Of a stretch of DNA of 64,000 nt, positions 50,104-61,142 are shown in pieces. How positions within the stretch are numbered: the first letter of the stretch is position 1; each line of letters begins with the position of its first letter. Under the pieces are notes generated by a model, which had not been told where the DNA came from, did no database searches, and saw nothing but the letters and a program-made list of their open reading frames with translations. The translations under genes and the position numbers were made by a program. This DNA comes from Acanthosepion esculentum (Eukaryota; Mollusca; Cephalopoda; Sepiida; Sepiidae), in assembly GCA_964036315.1 (NCBI GenBank), contig OZ038478.1, positions 147,282,664 to 147,346,663 on the forward strand, written 5' to 3'.

Positions 50104-50292
50104 GTATTTAGGCAGCAATCCTTCTTTCAAGCACATTTCATTAAAAACGACTGACAAGGTGCTTTTATTTAGTTTTTTATATAATTTCTCGTGCGATCTA
50201 ATAAAGTTTTTCTTTTCAGAGGATAAATTATATAAAAATTGTCCGAATGTTCTTTTCCGAGCTCTTTCGGCTATACATTTAGCCATTATCAA
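50100..50292 (-). pseudogene. Penelope-like element fragment 2: N-terminal piece
   Basis: Minus strand, open from 50,292. It reads 'FGQFLYNLSSEKKNFIRSHE', then 'LSVVFNEMCLKEGLLPKYT'. The 'FNxxCLxxGLLPKYTNI' pattern matches the N-terminal domain that precedes the RT in Penelope-like proteins, as I recall the family. The frame then dissolves into the adjacent (TA)n tract, so the RT itself is absent. A hammerhead-like fold overlaps its upstream end. Confidence 0.65.
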
Positions 50293-50294
50293 GG
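50265..50294 (-). ncRNA. degenerate hammerhead-like motif 2
   Basis: On the minus strand: CTTGATAAT, stem GGCT/AGCC around an 8-base loop, then GAAA. Same layout as motifs 1 and 3, but two core bases depart from CUGANGA, so it is probably inactive. It sits at the 5' end of PLE fragment 2. Confidence 0.3.
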
Positions 50295-50639
50295 ATTATA
50301 TTTCAACTGTTAGAATTAGAAATAGTTTGTTATGTGTATGTTTTTATAAAGTGATTCATTTTTTTGTTTCAAAACACGGTCAAGATATTATGTCCATGTT
50401 CAAAGTTAATATTATTAAGTGTTGGTTTGCTTATTTTTATAAGTAAGTCTTCCATTATTTTTAGCCGTTTTTGCAAGTGGATGATGCTATTATATTAGTG
50501 TTGTCGACAAGTATATATATATATTATATATATGTAAGCAAATATGTGGATGTAGATCCGACGGTATGATGAAAAATATGGAAACGACAAAGCAAAATCC
50601 GAATATGCAAGTTTACTGTTTTAATTTTGTTTTACTCTC

Positions 50640-50675
50640 GACGTCAGACGTTTCGGCCTAGTAGACCATCTTCAG
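50640..50675 (-). ncRNA. hammerhead-like motif 3
   Basis: On the minus strand: CTGAAGA (fits CUGANGA), one base, stem GGTC/GGCC around TACTA, GAAA, then a short stem III (ACG/CGT around TCTGA) ending at the canonical GTC triplet. Predicted cleavage is at 50,640/50,639. Stem I is poor (two pairs, then mismatch), so this is a weak or dead ribozyme, or one that needs a dimer. It lies about 40 bp left of the 46-bp inverted repeat. Confidence 0.45.
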
Positions 50676-50712
50676 GACATGGTTATTGGAAATATATTTA
50701 TATTTAAGTCAA

Positions 50713-50758
50713 CATGAAGAGACGATAGACACAAGACTAGTCAGAAACAGAAAAACTG
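50713..50758 (+). repeat. 46-bp inverted repeat, left arm
   Basis: Starts CATGAAGAGACGATAG. Matches the reverse complement of 51,142-51,187 at 43 of 46 positions. The arms enclose 383 bp holding PLE fragment 3. Confidence 0.92.
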
Positions 50759-51016
50759 CGTGTTTCCGAACATAAACGAGATATTCGCCTCAGTAATTTA
50801 AGTAGTGCTTTGTTTGTACACTTAGCTAAATCTGACCATAATTTCGATTTCGACTCTGTGAAGATTTTAAAATATATCCATAATAAAATCCTTAGACAGA
50901 TTTATGAGGCAGGTATAATATACATTTCACTTACGGTAAATACTAGACCCGGCTTTTTTAACATCTCTCCGTTCCTGGCAAAATTAATGCTTGAAAAACG
51001 TACTGATAAGCTCTAG
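50731..51016 (+). pseudogene. Penelope-like element fragment 3: end of GIY-YIG domain
   Basis: Reads 'SETEKLRVSEHKRDIR', then 'SSALFVHLAKSDHNFDFD', 'KILRQIYEAGIIYISLT' and 'NTRPGFFNISPFLAKL', ending in a TAG at 51,014. This corresponds to the part of a PLE nuclease after YIG-E-T: 'EHKxDIR…SALxxHxxxxxHxFDF…'. It is open without damage for about 90 codons, but everything upstream is missing. It is enclosed by the 46-bp inverted repeat and overlaps its left arm. Confidence 0.75.
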
Positions 51017-51141
51017 ATTCAAATAGAATTCCTCTTTTCCACTTAAGATAAAGTCTCTTTCTTGAGAACGCGTTTTCGCAGCATCACCCGCGCGACGCCA
51101 ACGTGACCGAATCCAAAAAGGGAACGCTGACTTTAGAATTT

Positions 51142-51187
51142 CTGTTTTTCTGTTTGTGACTAGACTTGTGTCTATCGTCTCTTCATG
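51142..51187 (-). repeat. 46-bp inverted repeat, right arm
   Basis: Reverse complement of 50,713-50,758 with three mismatches. It overlaps the ATG assumed for ORF1 of the Tx1-like LINE (51,185). Confidence 0.92.
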
Positions 51188-52400
51188 AAGAAGGCCTCTG
51201 GATTTCAATCTCCTGTTGACCAAAATCCCCCTCTGACCGCGTCTTTACCTTCCGCCTCGCCTGTAATGGGCATGTCAGCATCTGGGGCCAGTAGGGATAA
51301 TCCTTCGATTGGCCAAAAGACCACATTCCCCAAAGAGCCTTCGCCCGCTGCTAGTGCAGTTGCGGAGAAGGGGAAGGGGGAATGGCTAGTTGATGGTAGG
51401 GCCAGAGGGAAGCGCGAGACAGCGGGTTCTCAGTCCCCTGAAGCCCCAAGGACCAAAGGCACGTACAGCCCCACTCCCTCTAGCAACGTTAAGGGCGATG
51501 CCAACAGCCTCTCAACTGACATTCAAGGAAAAGCAACAGAAATGTGATGCCGGCTACGAGAAAATAGAAAAAATCAAAGAGCTTAAAAAAAAACTAGACA
51601 CCAAAAAAAAAAGCAATTAGACCCTATTCCTTCAACGTCCTCTACCCAGTCCTCCCCTTCTCCCAAGAAACGACCAGCCCCCCTGACATCACTATCCAAA
51701 TCACTTCTCCTCAGTAGAGATCCCAGCCCTTATAGACATAGATCATTCTATACCCCTCTCCACACTCCCAGTCCTTCCCACATTAAAAAAATCCCTCCCA
51801 CACCCCTCTGCATACTCCCAGACCTTCCCCCGTGAAAAAATCAGAAATGCCTCCACCCTCCTCCAAACGTAACAGAAGCCCCACTCAGGAGCTTAAAGAC
51901 AAAAAAATCAAAAAAACAAATCCACAATTTGGGAGAGGATGTTTCCGCATCTCCCCGGCTCAGGCAGAAAGGGCAACAGACTATGGAAATCACATAAAAG
52001 ACTTACGATATCTCCTTTCAATAAAACAGTTTGCGGATCTTGACGGGGAAGTACCACAAAATTTCCCTCTGGCCTAAAGGGTTCTCACAGTGATTAGAAC
52101 CGGATCTGGAACCAAACAAATTTGGGCAATGTTGGATGAGGCCATCAAGTCCAACAAGATGGCCTTGCCAATAGCAATTGTACAGAATCAGCAGTTGAAA
52201 TCATTAAAACAATTTTGTGCAGGGAGGGTCCCAGTTTTAGTTCACCCTCCCTGTATAGAGCACTCAAACTGACTTTCCCCTGTGATATAGGCGGAATCTC
52301 CCAAGACGGTACCATCAAGACTGAGATGGGCCATGGGTCTATGGGAGAGGCTGTTGGTATCCTTACCCCGACCATGTTTAAACCAGTAACGCAACCCTAA
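51185..52400 (+). pseudogene. ORF1 of the Tx1-like LINE
   Basis: Presumed nucleic-acid-binding protein, assigned by position. The ATG at 51,185 opens a Ser/Pro-rich frame to about 51,515. A shift leads to a lysine-rich coiled stretch ('EKIEKIKELKKKLDTKKK', to 51,620), then a Pro/Ser-rich basic region with several stops. The better-preserved part is 51,832-52,272 ('GRGCFRISPAQAERATDYG…', one TAA at 52,075), followed after a shift by 52,215-52,400 ('CREGPSFSSPSLYRALKLTF…FKPVTQP'). No zinc knuckle or RRM could be seen. Confidence 0.6.
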
Positions 52401-52412
52401 TCAGTTTTCATC

Positions 52413-53454
52413 ATGGCACTCTGGTTAGCTAGTATAAATGTGCGGGGCCTGAGGTCGTGACCTTCAGCGCCTCGGGGTGGATGTTTGTTGTGTGCAAGAG
52501 ACCCGGTTTTCTTCTCATGACCGTGAGGACATACTGTCTAAGGGGTTCTCCATTTATTCAGCATGTTTTGATGGTTGTTCGAGGGGTATCTCTTGGCTAG
52601 TGAGCAAGTATTTGAAGGCTGCATGTACACTTGTCTTCGCAGATCCGGCGGGAAGGCTTTGCGTGCTGGATTTTACCATAAAGAATAAGGCTCTACGACT
52701 CATTGGGGTTTATGCGCCCAATAACCATTCTGAGCGACCTGCTTTGTTTCGGCAGATCGAGCCGTACTTGACGACATCTCGTCGGGTAGTTTTAGCGGGG
52801 GATTGGAATGCCATCCTTGACCCCGATATAGATCGTATAGGGCAAAAACCGGGTACTAACAATCCTGATGTGAAACCATTTCCGGACTTTATCGGCGGGT
52901 TTGATCTTGTCGATAAGTACCGGAACGAGCACCCTCGGGAGGTAGCATGGACTTGGACAAATAGTGGCAACTCGGCTCCTGGGACGCTTGCGAGCTACCT
53001 CGACCGAGTTTTAGTTAGGAGAGTCGATGTAGGGCTCTTAGGGTGTCCAAGCTTCCATTATATAGTGTATACGGATCATAGGCTTGTCCGGGTCCGTGTA
53101 AACTTAGATAATCCTAAGGTTAGGTTGGCTGGGTACTGGAAATTAAACTGCACACTATTTGGTGAGCAGGATTTCCGGGACCAGATCCTACTAATGATAC
53201 AGAGGGAATTGACGGGGGCGGTTTTAGGGAATGCCTGGTGGGATAAATTAAAATCCAAATTTAGAACGTCTGCTGCCGATTTTAGTCGTCGACTCAATCT
53301 AGATAGATGAGCGGCGCAAACGGCTTTAGAAGAAAATGTTGATCGGGCAGTGAAATCACGTAATAGTGGGGAAATAGCCTTCACTAAGGCAGAGTTGTCC
53401 TCCTTGCTTATCAAGAAGGATCAAGTTCTAGTAGTTAGGGCTAAGTTAAAATGA
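52413..53454 (+). pseudogene. endonuclease half of Tx1-like ORF2
   Basis: The likely start is ATG 52,413 ('MALWLASINVRGLRS', the N-x-R-G motif), 13 bases after ORF1 ends. A frameshift before 52,477 leads to 'VDVCCVQETRFSS' with the metal-binding Glu. Then 'LIGVYAPNNHSER', 'VVLAGDWNAILDP' (catalytic D-x-N), 'TWTNSGN', 'SYLDRVLV' and 'YTDHRLV' (Ser/Thr-Asp-His) follow. Stops lie at 53,308 and 53,452 in an otherwise continuous frame into the RT linker. This would nick DNA as an APE-like nuclease. Confidence 0.88.
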
Positions 53455-55440
53455 ATGTCCTCTGAGGCGACGAATATGGCCTCTGAATTGCGTGCAGAGG
53501 AAAATCGGAGCGCTGCTAGGCAACATATCGCGTGCGTCACATTGCCGGATAATCGGACCGTGACTACAAACGCGGGTATATGCGAGGCTTTTCGAGATTA
53601 CTTTCAGGATCTTTTCACCAGGGAGCCCGGTCTGAGCCCTGCTCGGTTCGACGCCTATTTGGCCGACTTTCCCTGCCTTGAGGCAGCTGAAGCGGCTGGT
53701 TGCGAGGGTCCCATCACAGAGTCGGACATCTGGGAAGCGCTGAAGCAGGTTGGCCTGGATAAATTTCCGGGACTAGATGGTCTTCCCTACGAAGTTTACT
53801 TGAGGCAGTCGCGCGTTTTTGTTCCTTTGCTGGAACTGATCTTCAACAACTGGATGAAGCAGGGGTCTATATCTTCAACGCTTCACCAGGGGTGTGATCA
53901 AGTTGATGCGTAAGGACAAGAACGGTGGGGATGGGGTAAATAACTTTCGCCCTTTGACTATGTTAAACACAGAGTTAAAGATTTTGGCGAAGATCTTAGC
54001 CAACCGTTTGCAGCTTGTCCTGTCTAGTCTGATTGGCTCCGAACAGACTTGTGCTGTGAAGGGCAGGACTATTCAGGATAACCTGCATATGATACGCTTG
54101 ATCTTAGAACAAGTCGACAGTGAATCCGCGCTGATCAATTTAGATCAATCCAAGGCCTTCGATAGGGTTGACCATCGCTTTCTGGAGGATATCCTTTCGG
54201 CGGCCGGTTTCGGAGCCGACTTTCGCTCATGGATCCGACTTTTGTATGCGACCCCCGGTGCGCTGGTGGAGGTGAATAGGGTAAGATCGAAGCTTTTCGT
54301 ATTGTCTCGCTCCATTCGTCAAAGTTGTCCGCTTTTGCTTTACGTTCTTGCGTTGGAACCTTTCCTTCGCAAGTTAATGGCGAATCCGGTCCTTCACGGA
54401 ATTTCCTTGCCTGGGGCTACCACCTCAGCCAGGTATTCTGCCTATGCTGACGAAGTTTCGGTTCTTGTGTCGAGCAGAGCCGAGATTGACGAAGTCAGCA
54501 AAGAAATCAGTGGGTATGAGATGGTGACAGATGCCAAAATCAACCGCGATCAGTCTGTTGGCTTGCGGTTGGGTGCGTGGAAGGGAGTTTCTCTTCCTGG
54601 ACCTTTCCTCTGGACGGATGGGCCGATCAAGATACTCGGCGTCTGGTTCGGTCGTGATCTCCAGTTGGAAATGAATTGGTCGGAGGTACAAGGGAAGGCC
54701 GAGATCGCGGTTAATCTGTGGTTTCGGAGGAGGCTTTCCTTGAAGGGGAGGGCGGAAGTATGTATTTCACACATCTACCCGATTCTCCTTTACCGACTCT
54801 CTGTACTTCCACTCCCGTCTACCAGAGTAATTTTATTAGTAAGGCTCTTGTTCTCTTTCTTGTGTAGAGATAAAACCGCTATGGTATCTCGCGAGATCTG
54901 TTGCTTTCATCCCTCTGAGGGCGGTCTGGGTATGCCTAGCATTGAGAATCGTCAATATATGCTTCGCATCAACTTTCTGGACCGAATGTGTCGCGGATCG
55001 GATGAGGAGGGCGCCTTCTGGAAGGAAGACGTCCGTAAACATTTCCCATCCCTGAGAAGTGTGCACTCGTGCCGGGAGGAGGCCGGCCGCACACCTTGAG
55101 CCGAATGCTCCTTCTACCGCGAATGTCGTCATGCTCTGAAACGCCTCTCACGGGCGTCGGATGGCCTCTCCAACGTCCAGGCGTTGTCTTGTAGGGCATT
55201 GTATCAAGTGTTAGTCAGTGGGGCCGTTCAGGATGATCTGATTGGCGAGCTCGGTCTTACGAAGCAGGAGGCTCGCTCGATATGGCTTTGTGCGCCTGGG
55301 TTGAAATGCCTCAATAATGATGAGGCATCACTCACCTGGCTGGTGATTCGTGGGGCCCTCTGAGTCGGCAAGAGATTTTGTTCAGCAGGCTTGGAGAAAT
55401 ATTTTCTTGTAAGTAATTTTATGTCATATTGTATATAATC
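53455..55440 (+). pseudogene. reverse transcriptase half of Tx1-like ORF2, catalytic site altered
   Basis: The linker 'DKFPGLDGLPYEVY' is followed by a frameshift near 53,890. The RT then reads 'NNFRPLTMLNTELKILAKIL', motif A 'INLDQSKAFDRVDH', motif B 'SIRQSCPLLLYVLALEPF' and motif C 'YADE' (54,443-54,454). Motif C is normally YADD, so an active-site Asp is Glu; motif B seems to have lost residues (normally R-Q-G-C-P-L-S-P-L-L-Y). Next come 'IKILGVWFG' and the C-terminus, with TGA at 55,097 and 55,361 in frame. Almost certainly inactive. Confidence 0.88.
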
Positions 55441-57678
55441 ATTGGGGTTTCTTTTAAACTTGTTATTTTAATTCCCCTCTCCCCCAGACATTATTTGTAC
55501 ATATGGGGTTAATTAGGATTTTCATTGAGACAGTGAGGTGTTTTGGTGGGTCTAGTAAGAAAGGTAAGTATGAATGTGTTGTTTTGGTGGTAGGAATATT
55601 GTTTGGTTTGATTGGATCAGTGGTTGTGGCTAGCTAAGTTTAAATTTAAGACAAATGATGACCGTCCTTTCCCCCACCCCCTCTTTTGGCCTTGTGCCAC
55701 ATTTGTTGTATTTTTCAACAATAAATATTGTAGTAGAACAAATAATTCAACAGAGCTCAACTACGTACGTTTACCTACATTCTTCTACTCACACACACAC
55801 ACAAACAAAACTACAATTGCACTACGCTGTGAACTGTCTGTCCAAAAGCCAAGTAACAAACTCAAAATTCTATTATCCTTTTGTACAAATGTTTTCATAC
55901 TTGAACTCAGTTATCATTTATCACTGAACTCTGAACATTTAAACAAGAAAGTTCTTTAATACATATTTTCAACCTTGCATCAGTACAAGGGAAACTACTT
56001 CGTTTTTCTTAATTTTATTTCATCAAGCACGATTGTTATACTCGTCTATTTTCAATACATTTTATTGTTGATTACTACATAATCTCTTGTTATTTCTTCC
56101 TTGTGTCTTTTGCAAATTTAAATGTGATGTGCTAACCAAAAACGCAACCTTCACCAAAGCCTTCTTAACAATTCTAAACCAAATCTAATTAGCACGCCAC
56201 AAAACTATTTACATTTTCAAAATGCTTCATGTTCAATACAACACTGAACTCTATCAGCAACAGTATTGAAATTATTACGAAGTCGCTAACTGAGTGCCCT
56301 GTTATTGGATGAAAAACAACCAATCACAGGCTACCTTTTTAGATCTTCACCAAACTCTCATGAAAGCGATATTTACGAACTCTGGTCCTCTTTTGCATGT
56401 GGGCCCCTCAGATACAAGACGTTCCCCGTCTGCACTCTCCGTCATCTAAATACCATGACACGTGTGAGGATTTAAACAGCAACTGAAGCACAGAAGTCAA
56501 GGCTCTATTTCTTCAACCGAGCCAAAACATCGCAGGAAATGTAAAACCGTTAAAAGGACGCATCTTTCAGATAAGTTCCGCAAATCCGACTGTTTGCAAG
56601 AAGCTTTCCTCTCTTTTCCTACAATACAAGTATTTTTCAAACAATTCCATCTGTGTTTGTGTTCCTTTATTTTTGCCGGCGTCGCAATATTTTCGTTACC
56701 AAATATAATTGGGAAAATCCCAATAACAGTTCTACAAACCATTTGACATGTTTCTACATTAATTTCAGAACATTTATCAGAAACTGCTTGTTTTTTAATT
56801 CAGGAATTGTTTTCATTTTTGAGACTATAAAAAACATCTTTTAGTACTGTAGCAAAGAAAACGTCAAATTGCCTGTCGCATATATTCTACGACGGAAAAT
56901 GTGGCGAAAAAGAAAGTTACTTACCGAGAAAAGGGGCACATATTCTGCATGATATGCCGAATATTAAAAATAGATACAAGTCAGTCGCAGGAGTCGCCAT
57001 AAAAAGTATTTTGGAGATACTCTTATTGTGCGTCCTCTCCTAGCTGTCGACGAATGAAAAAAATTCTCTGTCGATAAAAGTCACTCGGTGTTCTCGAATT
57101 GGAGAAAAAGTCAAAATTCGTGTATTTGGTTACCACATTCGTTGGCAAGGGAGTTATTTTACTGAGTGGTTACGTGCATTGCGATTTGTGACATATTACG
57201 TACGAATCGAGATTCCTACATTTCTTTCTGTCCCTGATATTCGAGTTTGAACTTGCAATTTGTTCTCTTCGCTGTGGAAGTAATATTTCCTTTGCAATCC
57301 AAGAACTCTTACAAGTACATCCTACAAGAAAATGTTGCATTTCACTTGAGTAAATTAAAAGGAAAATCTAATTAAAAAAATATGAAATTTTACAACAGGT
57401 TGTCAAAAATTCGTGTAATGTGGCACAGATCAATGTGAATTGAATCTGAATTAATGGCTACAAACAGAAACAGATAATTATCAACAATTTTATTATAAGT
57501 TTATATGTAAAATTGATTTTTTATGGCATCTACAATTAATGGATTTTATTATTTAAATTTTTATAATTACTATCGTATGAACACTGATAGATCAAGAAAA
57601 GAACTTTCTACATGCGCTCACGTTGACTAAGTATTTAAGTACTTTACAAAATTACATTCACTGTACATACAACCATAA
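55441..57678. other. unassigned DNA
   Basis: The first 200 bp may be 3' UTR of the Tx1-like LINE. No gene or element recognised beyond it. A short (CA)n is at about 55,788. Open frames of 80-115 codons (55,612-55,959 plus; 56,497-56,742 minus) contain no motif I know. Confidence 0.45.
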
Positions 57679-57937
57679 CTAGATTCGGCAACATATATAT
57701 TCTTCTTCTTCAGGATTTTCGTAAACATGGTTCTTCACAATTTCCTGTCCTTTGTAACTCTTAAGAACGTTTCTCTTTTTGTTATCTCTCCTAAAACCTG
57801 TTCTGCCATCCATTTTCTCAAGCTCACTAGGTAGGTTATGCATGGTTTTCCTCTGGCCTTCAATCTGTCCTGTGAGTATCAGATTTTCCAAGCCCTCTTT
57901 CCTCATTATGTACCCTACAAATATCCAGTGCCGTTGA
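57679..57937 (-). pseudogene. second LINE family, 3'-terminal ORF2 piece (copy 2)
   Basis: Minus strand 'WIFVGYIMRKEGLENLILTG', then 'QIEGQRKTMHNLP' and 'LKSYKGQEIVKNH'. It matches the piece at 47,429-47,695, including the downstream 'SYKG' segment. It is fused in frame to a piece of the first LINE family (57,938-58,035) without a start of its own. Confidence 0.75.
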
Positions 57938-58035
57938 GGGACCAATAGAGAAAGCTCATTAGAACAACTGCTGTGAAAATATTTATCGAAAACGTTTGAG
58001 GGAAGCCACGCGTGTAAATTATGAAGACCAATCAT
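57938..58035 (-). pseudogene. fragment of the copy A/B LINE family
   Basis: Minus strand 'FDKYFHSSCSNELSLLVPQ' corresponds to 'FYKYFHSNCSEELLSLVPR' near the C-terminus of copy B. The joint with the second-family piece lies near 57,937 with no spacer. Confidence 0.65.
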
Positions 58036-59714
58036 TCAAATTCTTCTTATTATCACTGTTATAAATTTATATCTTAAGATTCTGACTTTTCTGTGAACGG
58101 ATAAGAATTGTGCAATACTAACATTATTTCCTCTAATGTTTCTGTTCATATGTTTTAAGTATAATATCCTTATCCAGAAAAACAGTTGACAAGTGACTTC
58201 CGGTTTTTAAATTTAGCTTTCAACAAAGTTTTAAAAAAATATATTCAGGTGAAAAAAAAAAAGCGATACGTACTTTGTTTTATTTATAGTTTGTTTTTTC
58301 CTTTACTGTTCAATTTTCCACTCACTTTAATTTCTAATAGACGTGAACGATAATTTTATTTTTGAATAATTCTTTATAATTTAAGCTATTTTTTTTAAAT
58401 GAAATATATTCGCACTTTAACATTTTAAATTTTTACTACATAATGTAATTCTGTTACTAAAGTGTATTTCACAGAATTATTACGAATTTTTTAATCATAT
58501 TTTCATATTCATTTGAGTATTCGGAAGGCATAAGTTGTTAGATATCGAATTTCACTATGAAAGGGTGCTTCCCTTCTTGCTATTGTATTTGGATGAAGGG
58601 TTTTTGGTACTTGAGGTTTTGTAGCTGGATGTGACTGGGAATTTTTTGTCTCTGGAATCACTGGTAATAAGTTGGCTTTGAATCTGGAGTTGTTCACTCT
58701 TCCTGCAGTGACAAGAATTTCGTCAGGAAGCGACAAAATGCCACAAAGTCAGTATTATTCGACTCCCTTGTGAGTTTATTTTCAAACTCCTTTAGTAGGC
58801 CATGCAAAGTACACATGATGATAGATTTAAAGAGACTGATTGGCTGGTGGTGATTTTATCCTTAACTTGGGTATTTCCAGAAGGGCTGCATGTTGATTGG
58901 CATCGAGAGCCATGGTATCATTAACCCTCAGGCTGCCAGGATGTATCATGTAAGTATGTCGTTGAAAATGTTGAAGTGTCAATGCGGAGGCTTGTTGCTA
59001 GACTGAGAAAATCGTGACGTCAGCAACATTCCTTTTGTAGAAGCTTTGAGTCATGTTCTCTGCACCTGGAAATTTTAAAACAATAATATAGTTTTAAAAT
59101 CAATAATAATATTTTTTCTTAGGAGACCAAAGTTTCACCATCTTCAAAAATAGATGATTATCCAAAATTGCCATGCCGTAAAGCCATAGTTCGACCAACA
59201 AATTAGATAGATTTCTTAACCAGGATAAAACGATGTAAGCCAATGAGAATCAAATAACATAAACATTTAAACGATAAAATTTTGTTTTCGACAAGCCTGG
59301 CGTTTTTTTCATCATACTATGCTCTTTTTTTAGCGATGTCATGGAGGTACCTACATTTAATCAAATCCTACATAAACCGTTTTGAGTAATGAGTGCTTGG
59401 CAACTAAACCAGCTCACTTCCCCCCCACACCTTTCTACATTTGGAGCAAGGAAGGTTGTTATCAACCCCGTAGGACCAAAGAACAGACTTAACAAACTAA
59501 GACAAGAATTCAAATATGTAAATGGCCGACTAACTATAGAGGTAGTCTATCAATAAAATCACTGTTGAGAAGGCAAAATTTGAAACAAGTTCACATTTCT
59601 TCATAAAACATATTGCACGTGATATAATATCAGTAAAAATATAAGAATGACATCATGAGAGCAAATGTTAGATAAGAGTTGATGTACAAAGATTAATTTG
59701 TAATTTCCTTTTTT
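58036..59714. other. unassigned AT-rich DNA
   Basis: No gene, RNA or element recognised. A 75-codon minus frame at 58,509-58,736 has no motif. Confidence 0.5.
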
Positions 59715-60360
59715 ATCATTTCATCCAAGCAAGACACAAGGGGTTACTGAGTGTAAAAGAATATAACAAAAAAGAAAAAAAAAACATTATTAAGGAGTGG
59801 AAACCATAAAAGAAGAGGAATTAAGAAGACAGTAGATAATGATTAACATTGCATTTAAATTTTTTGAAGATGAAAGTTGGCTGGAAAGCAAGAAGTCTAA
59901 AGAGAGTTCCACAAGTGAGAAAAAAAAACTCTTAGCATAGTACTTATGATTAAATCTAGCTATTGCAACTGTGAAATGATGAAACCTTGCCGCCAATCTA
60001 GTACTGTATTTAAATTCATAAAGTTTAGGTACAATAAAGGAAAATTCATTCGAATCACTATGAAAGTATTTATAGAAAAGACCCAGAGAAGCTAGATTAT
60101 GGCAATGGGAAAGCGACTGAAACCAAGATGCCAAGTCAGGATAAATAATATTGCAGATTCTTCTTCAGATTTCATCAAGAATCTCTAAATATATAGCAGG
60201 AGCACCAGACCGTATGTGGCAGCAGTATTGAAAGCATGAATGAATGGTAGACTTATAAGTATGTAAGATTGTAGGTCCTTTTTGCGCTAATTTTACTTTA
60301 TTTAAACGATCAAGAAAAAGATTGTATGATTTAATGCATCCTTTATTTTGCACTTGTCAT
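59715..60360 (-). pseudogene. LINE copy F, decayed 3' part
   Basis: Same family as copies A-C, minus strand. From 60,353 downwards 'YKSTIHSCFQYCCHIRSGAP' matches 'YKSTIRPCMEYCCHIWSG'. 'QSLSHCHNLASLGLFYKYFH' and 'VPKLYEFKYSTRLAARFHHF' match the C-terminal region. The 3' UTR end 'CATCCAAGCAAGACACAAGG' (plus-strand reading, about 59,721) matches the family terminus seen at about 1,210. Many indels; RT core absent. Confidence 0.8.
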
Positions 60361-61060
60361 GATTATAAAGTTTTCAGTTTAACTGTTTTTCAGCTTCCTT
60401 CACGTAAAGACAGGGTGAAGCAAAAGTAGGTTGTATAGTAATGAAACATAAAATGTATTATTTTGATTATGCAAACATATCTTATATGAAACACATATCA
60501 ATCATTCAAATGTCATCTTGGGTATGACGATATACTACGTTGGGCATCATGACCTCTGATCGGGTGGGGTTTTCATGAGTGTGGAAGCACACCTGTTAAT
60601 TGCGGTTGTTCCAAAGTTCACCCTGACCTGCGGTGGTAGCACCTGTTAGGCGACAAGCTATGGGAAAATCGTTAACCCACAAACTGTGGTCAAAATATGA
60701 AAGTATAAAAAAATACCAGCAACATATTTTTGTAAAATAAAAAAAAAAAGAATTACCAGCAATGCATTTTTATAAAAGAAATTACTACTGCTCCCAAGAA
60801 AATTAACTTTCGGCATTAAATGACCCATAATGAGTTGATATGCCACTAAACAAACAAACTATCCCTCAAATGTTCAAACTGTTTGCCCCCGTTATTCACA
60901 TATGCCTCTATACCTGCAAAATATTTATTATTATTATTTATTAAAAACAGTAATTATTATAAATGTATTATAATAAAAATTATGAAAATAAAAATATTAA
61001 AAATGATTCTAATGAATACTAGAATTAAATGAATCCGAGAACCACTATTATAATACTACT
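60361..61060. other. unassigned DNA
   Basis: No gene recognised. 60,500-60,660 is locally more G+C-rich and looks like an interspersed-repeat remnant, but I could not find Pol III boxes or a partner copy. Confidence 0.4.
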
Positions 61061-61076
61061 ATACATACATACATTC

Positions 61077-61140
<64 letters not shown>
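61061..61140 (+). repeat. (ATAC)n(TA)n microsatellite
   Basis: About 30 bp of ATAC repeats with one change, then 51 bp of TA repeats. A PLE reverse transcriptase scrap follows about 330 bp later. Confidence 0.97.

Positions 61141-61142
<2 letters not shown>

Larger units (their letters stand above)
51185..55440 (+). mobile_element. Tx1/L1-like LINE, two ORFs, broken
   Basis: A ~4.2-kb non-LTR retrotransposon with an ORF1 (to 52,400) and an ORF2 of endonuclease plus RT (52,413 to about 55,440). Base composition is clearly richer in G+C than the flanks. No poly(A) end or target duplication could be fixed; the 3' UTR may extend to about 55,640. ORF2 resembles the 'transposon Tx1 149-kDa protein' type common in aquatic animals (recollection, not a search). 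The exact 5' limit is uncertain. Confidence 0.85.

Noticed and set aside
55405..55490. Intron-like signals GTAAGT and a pyrimidine tract with CAG
   Set aside because: They lie just where the LINE ORF2 ends, with no exon on either side, so chance is more likely.
60500..60660. tRNA-derived SINE
   Set aside because: No A-box or B-box could be identified, and no second copy was seen in the window.
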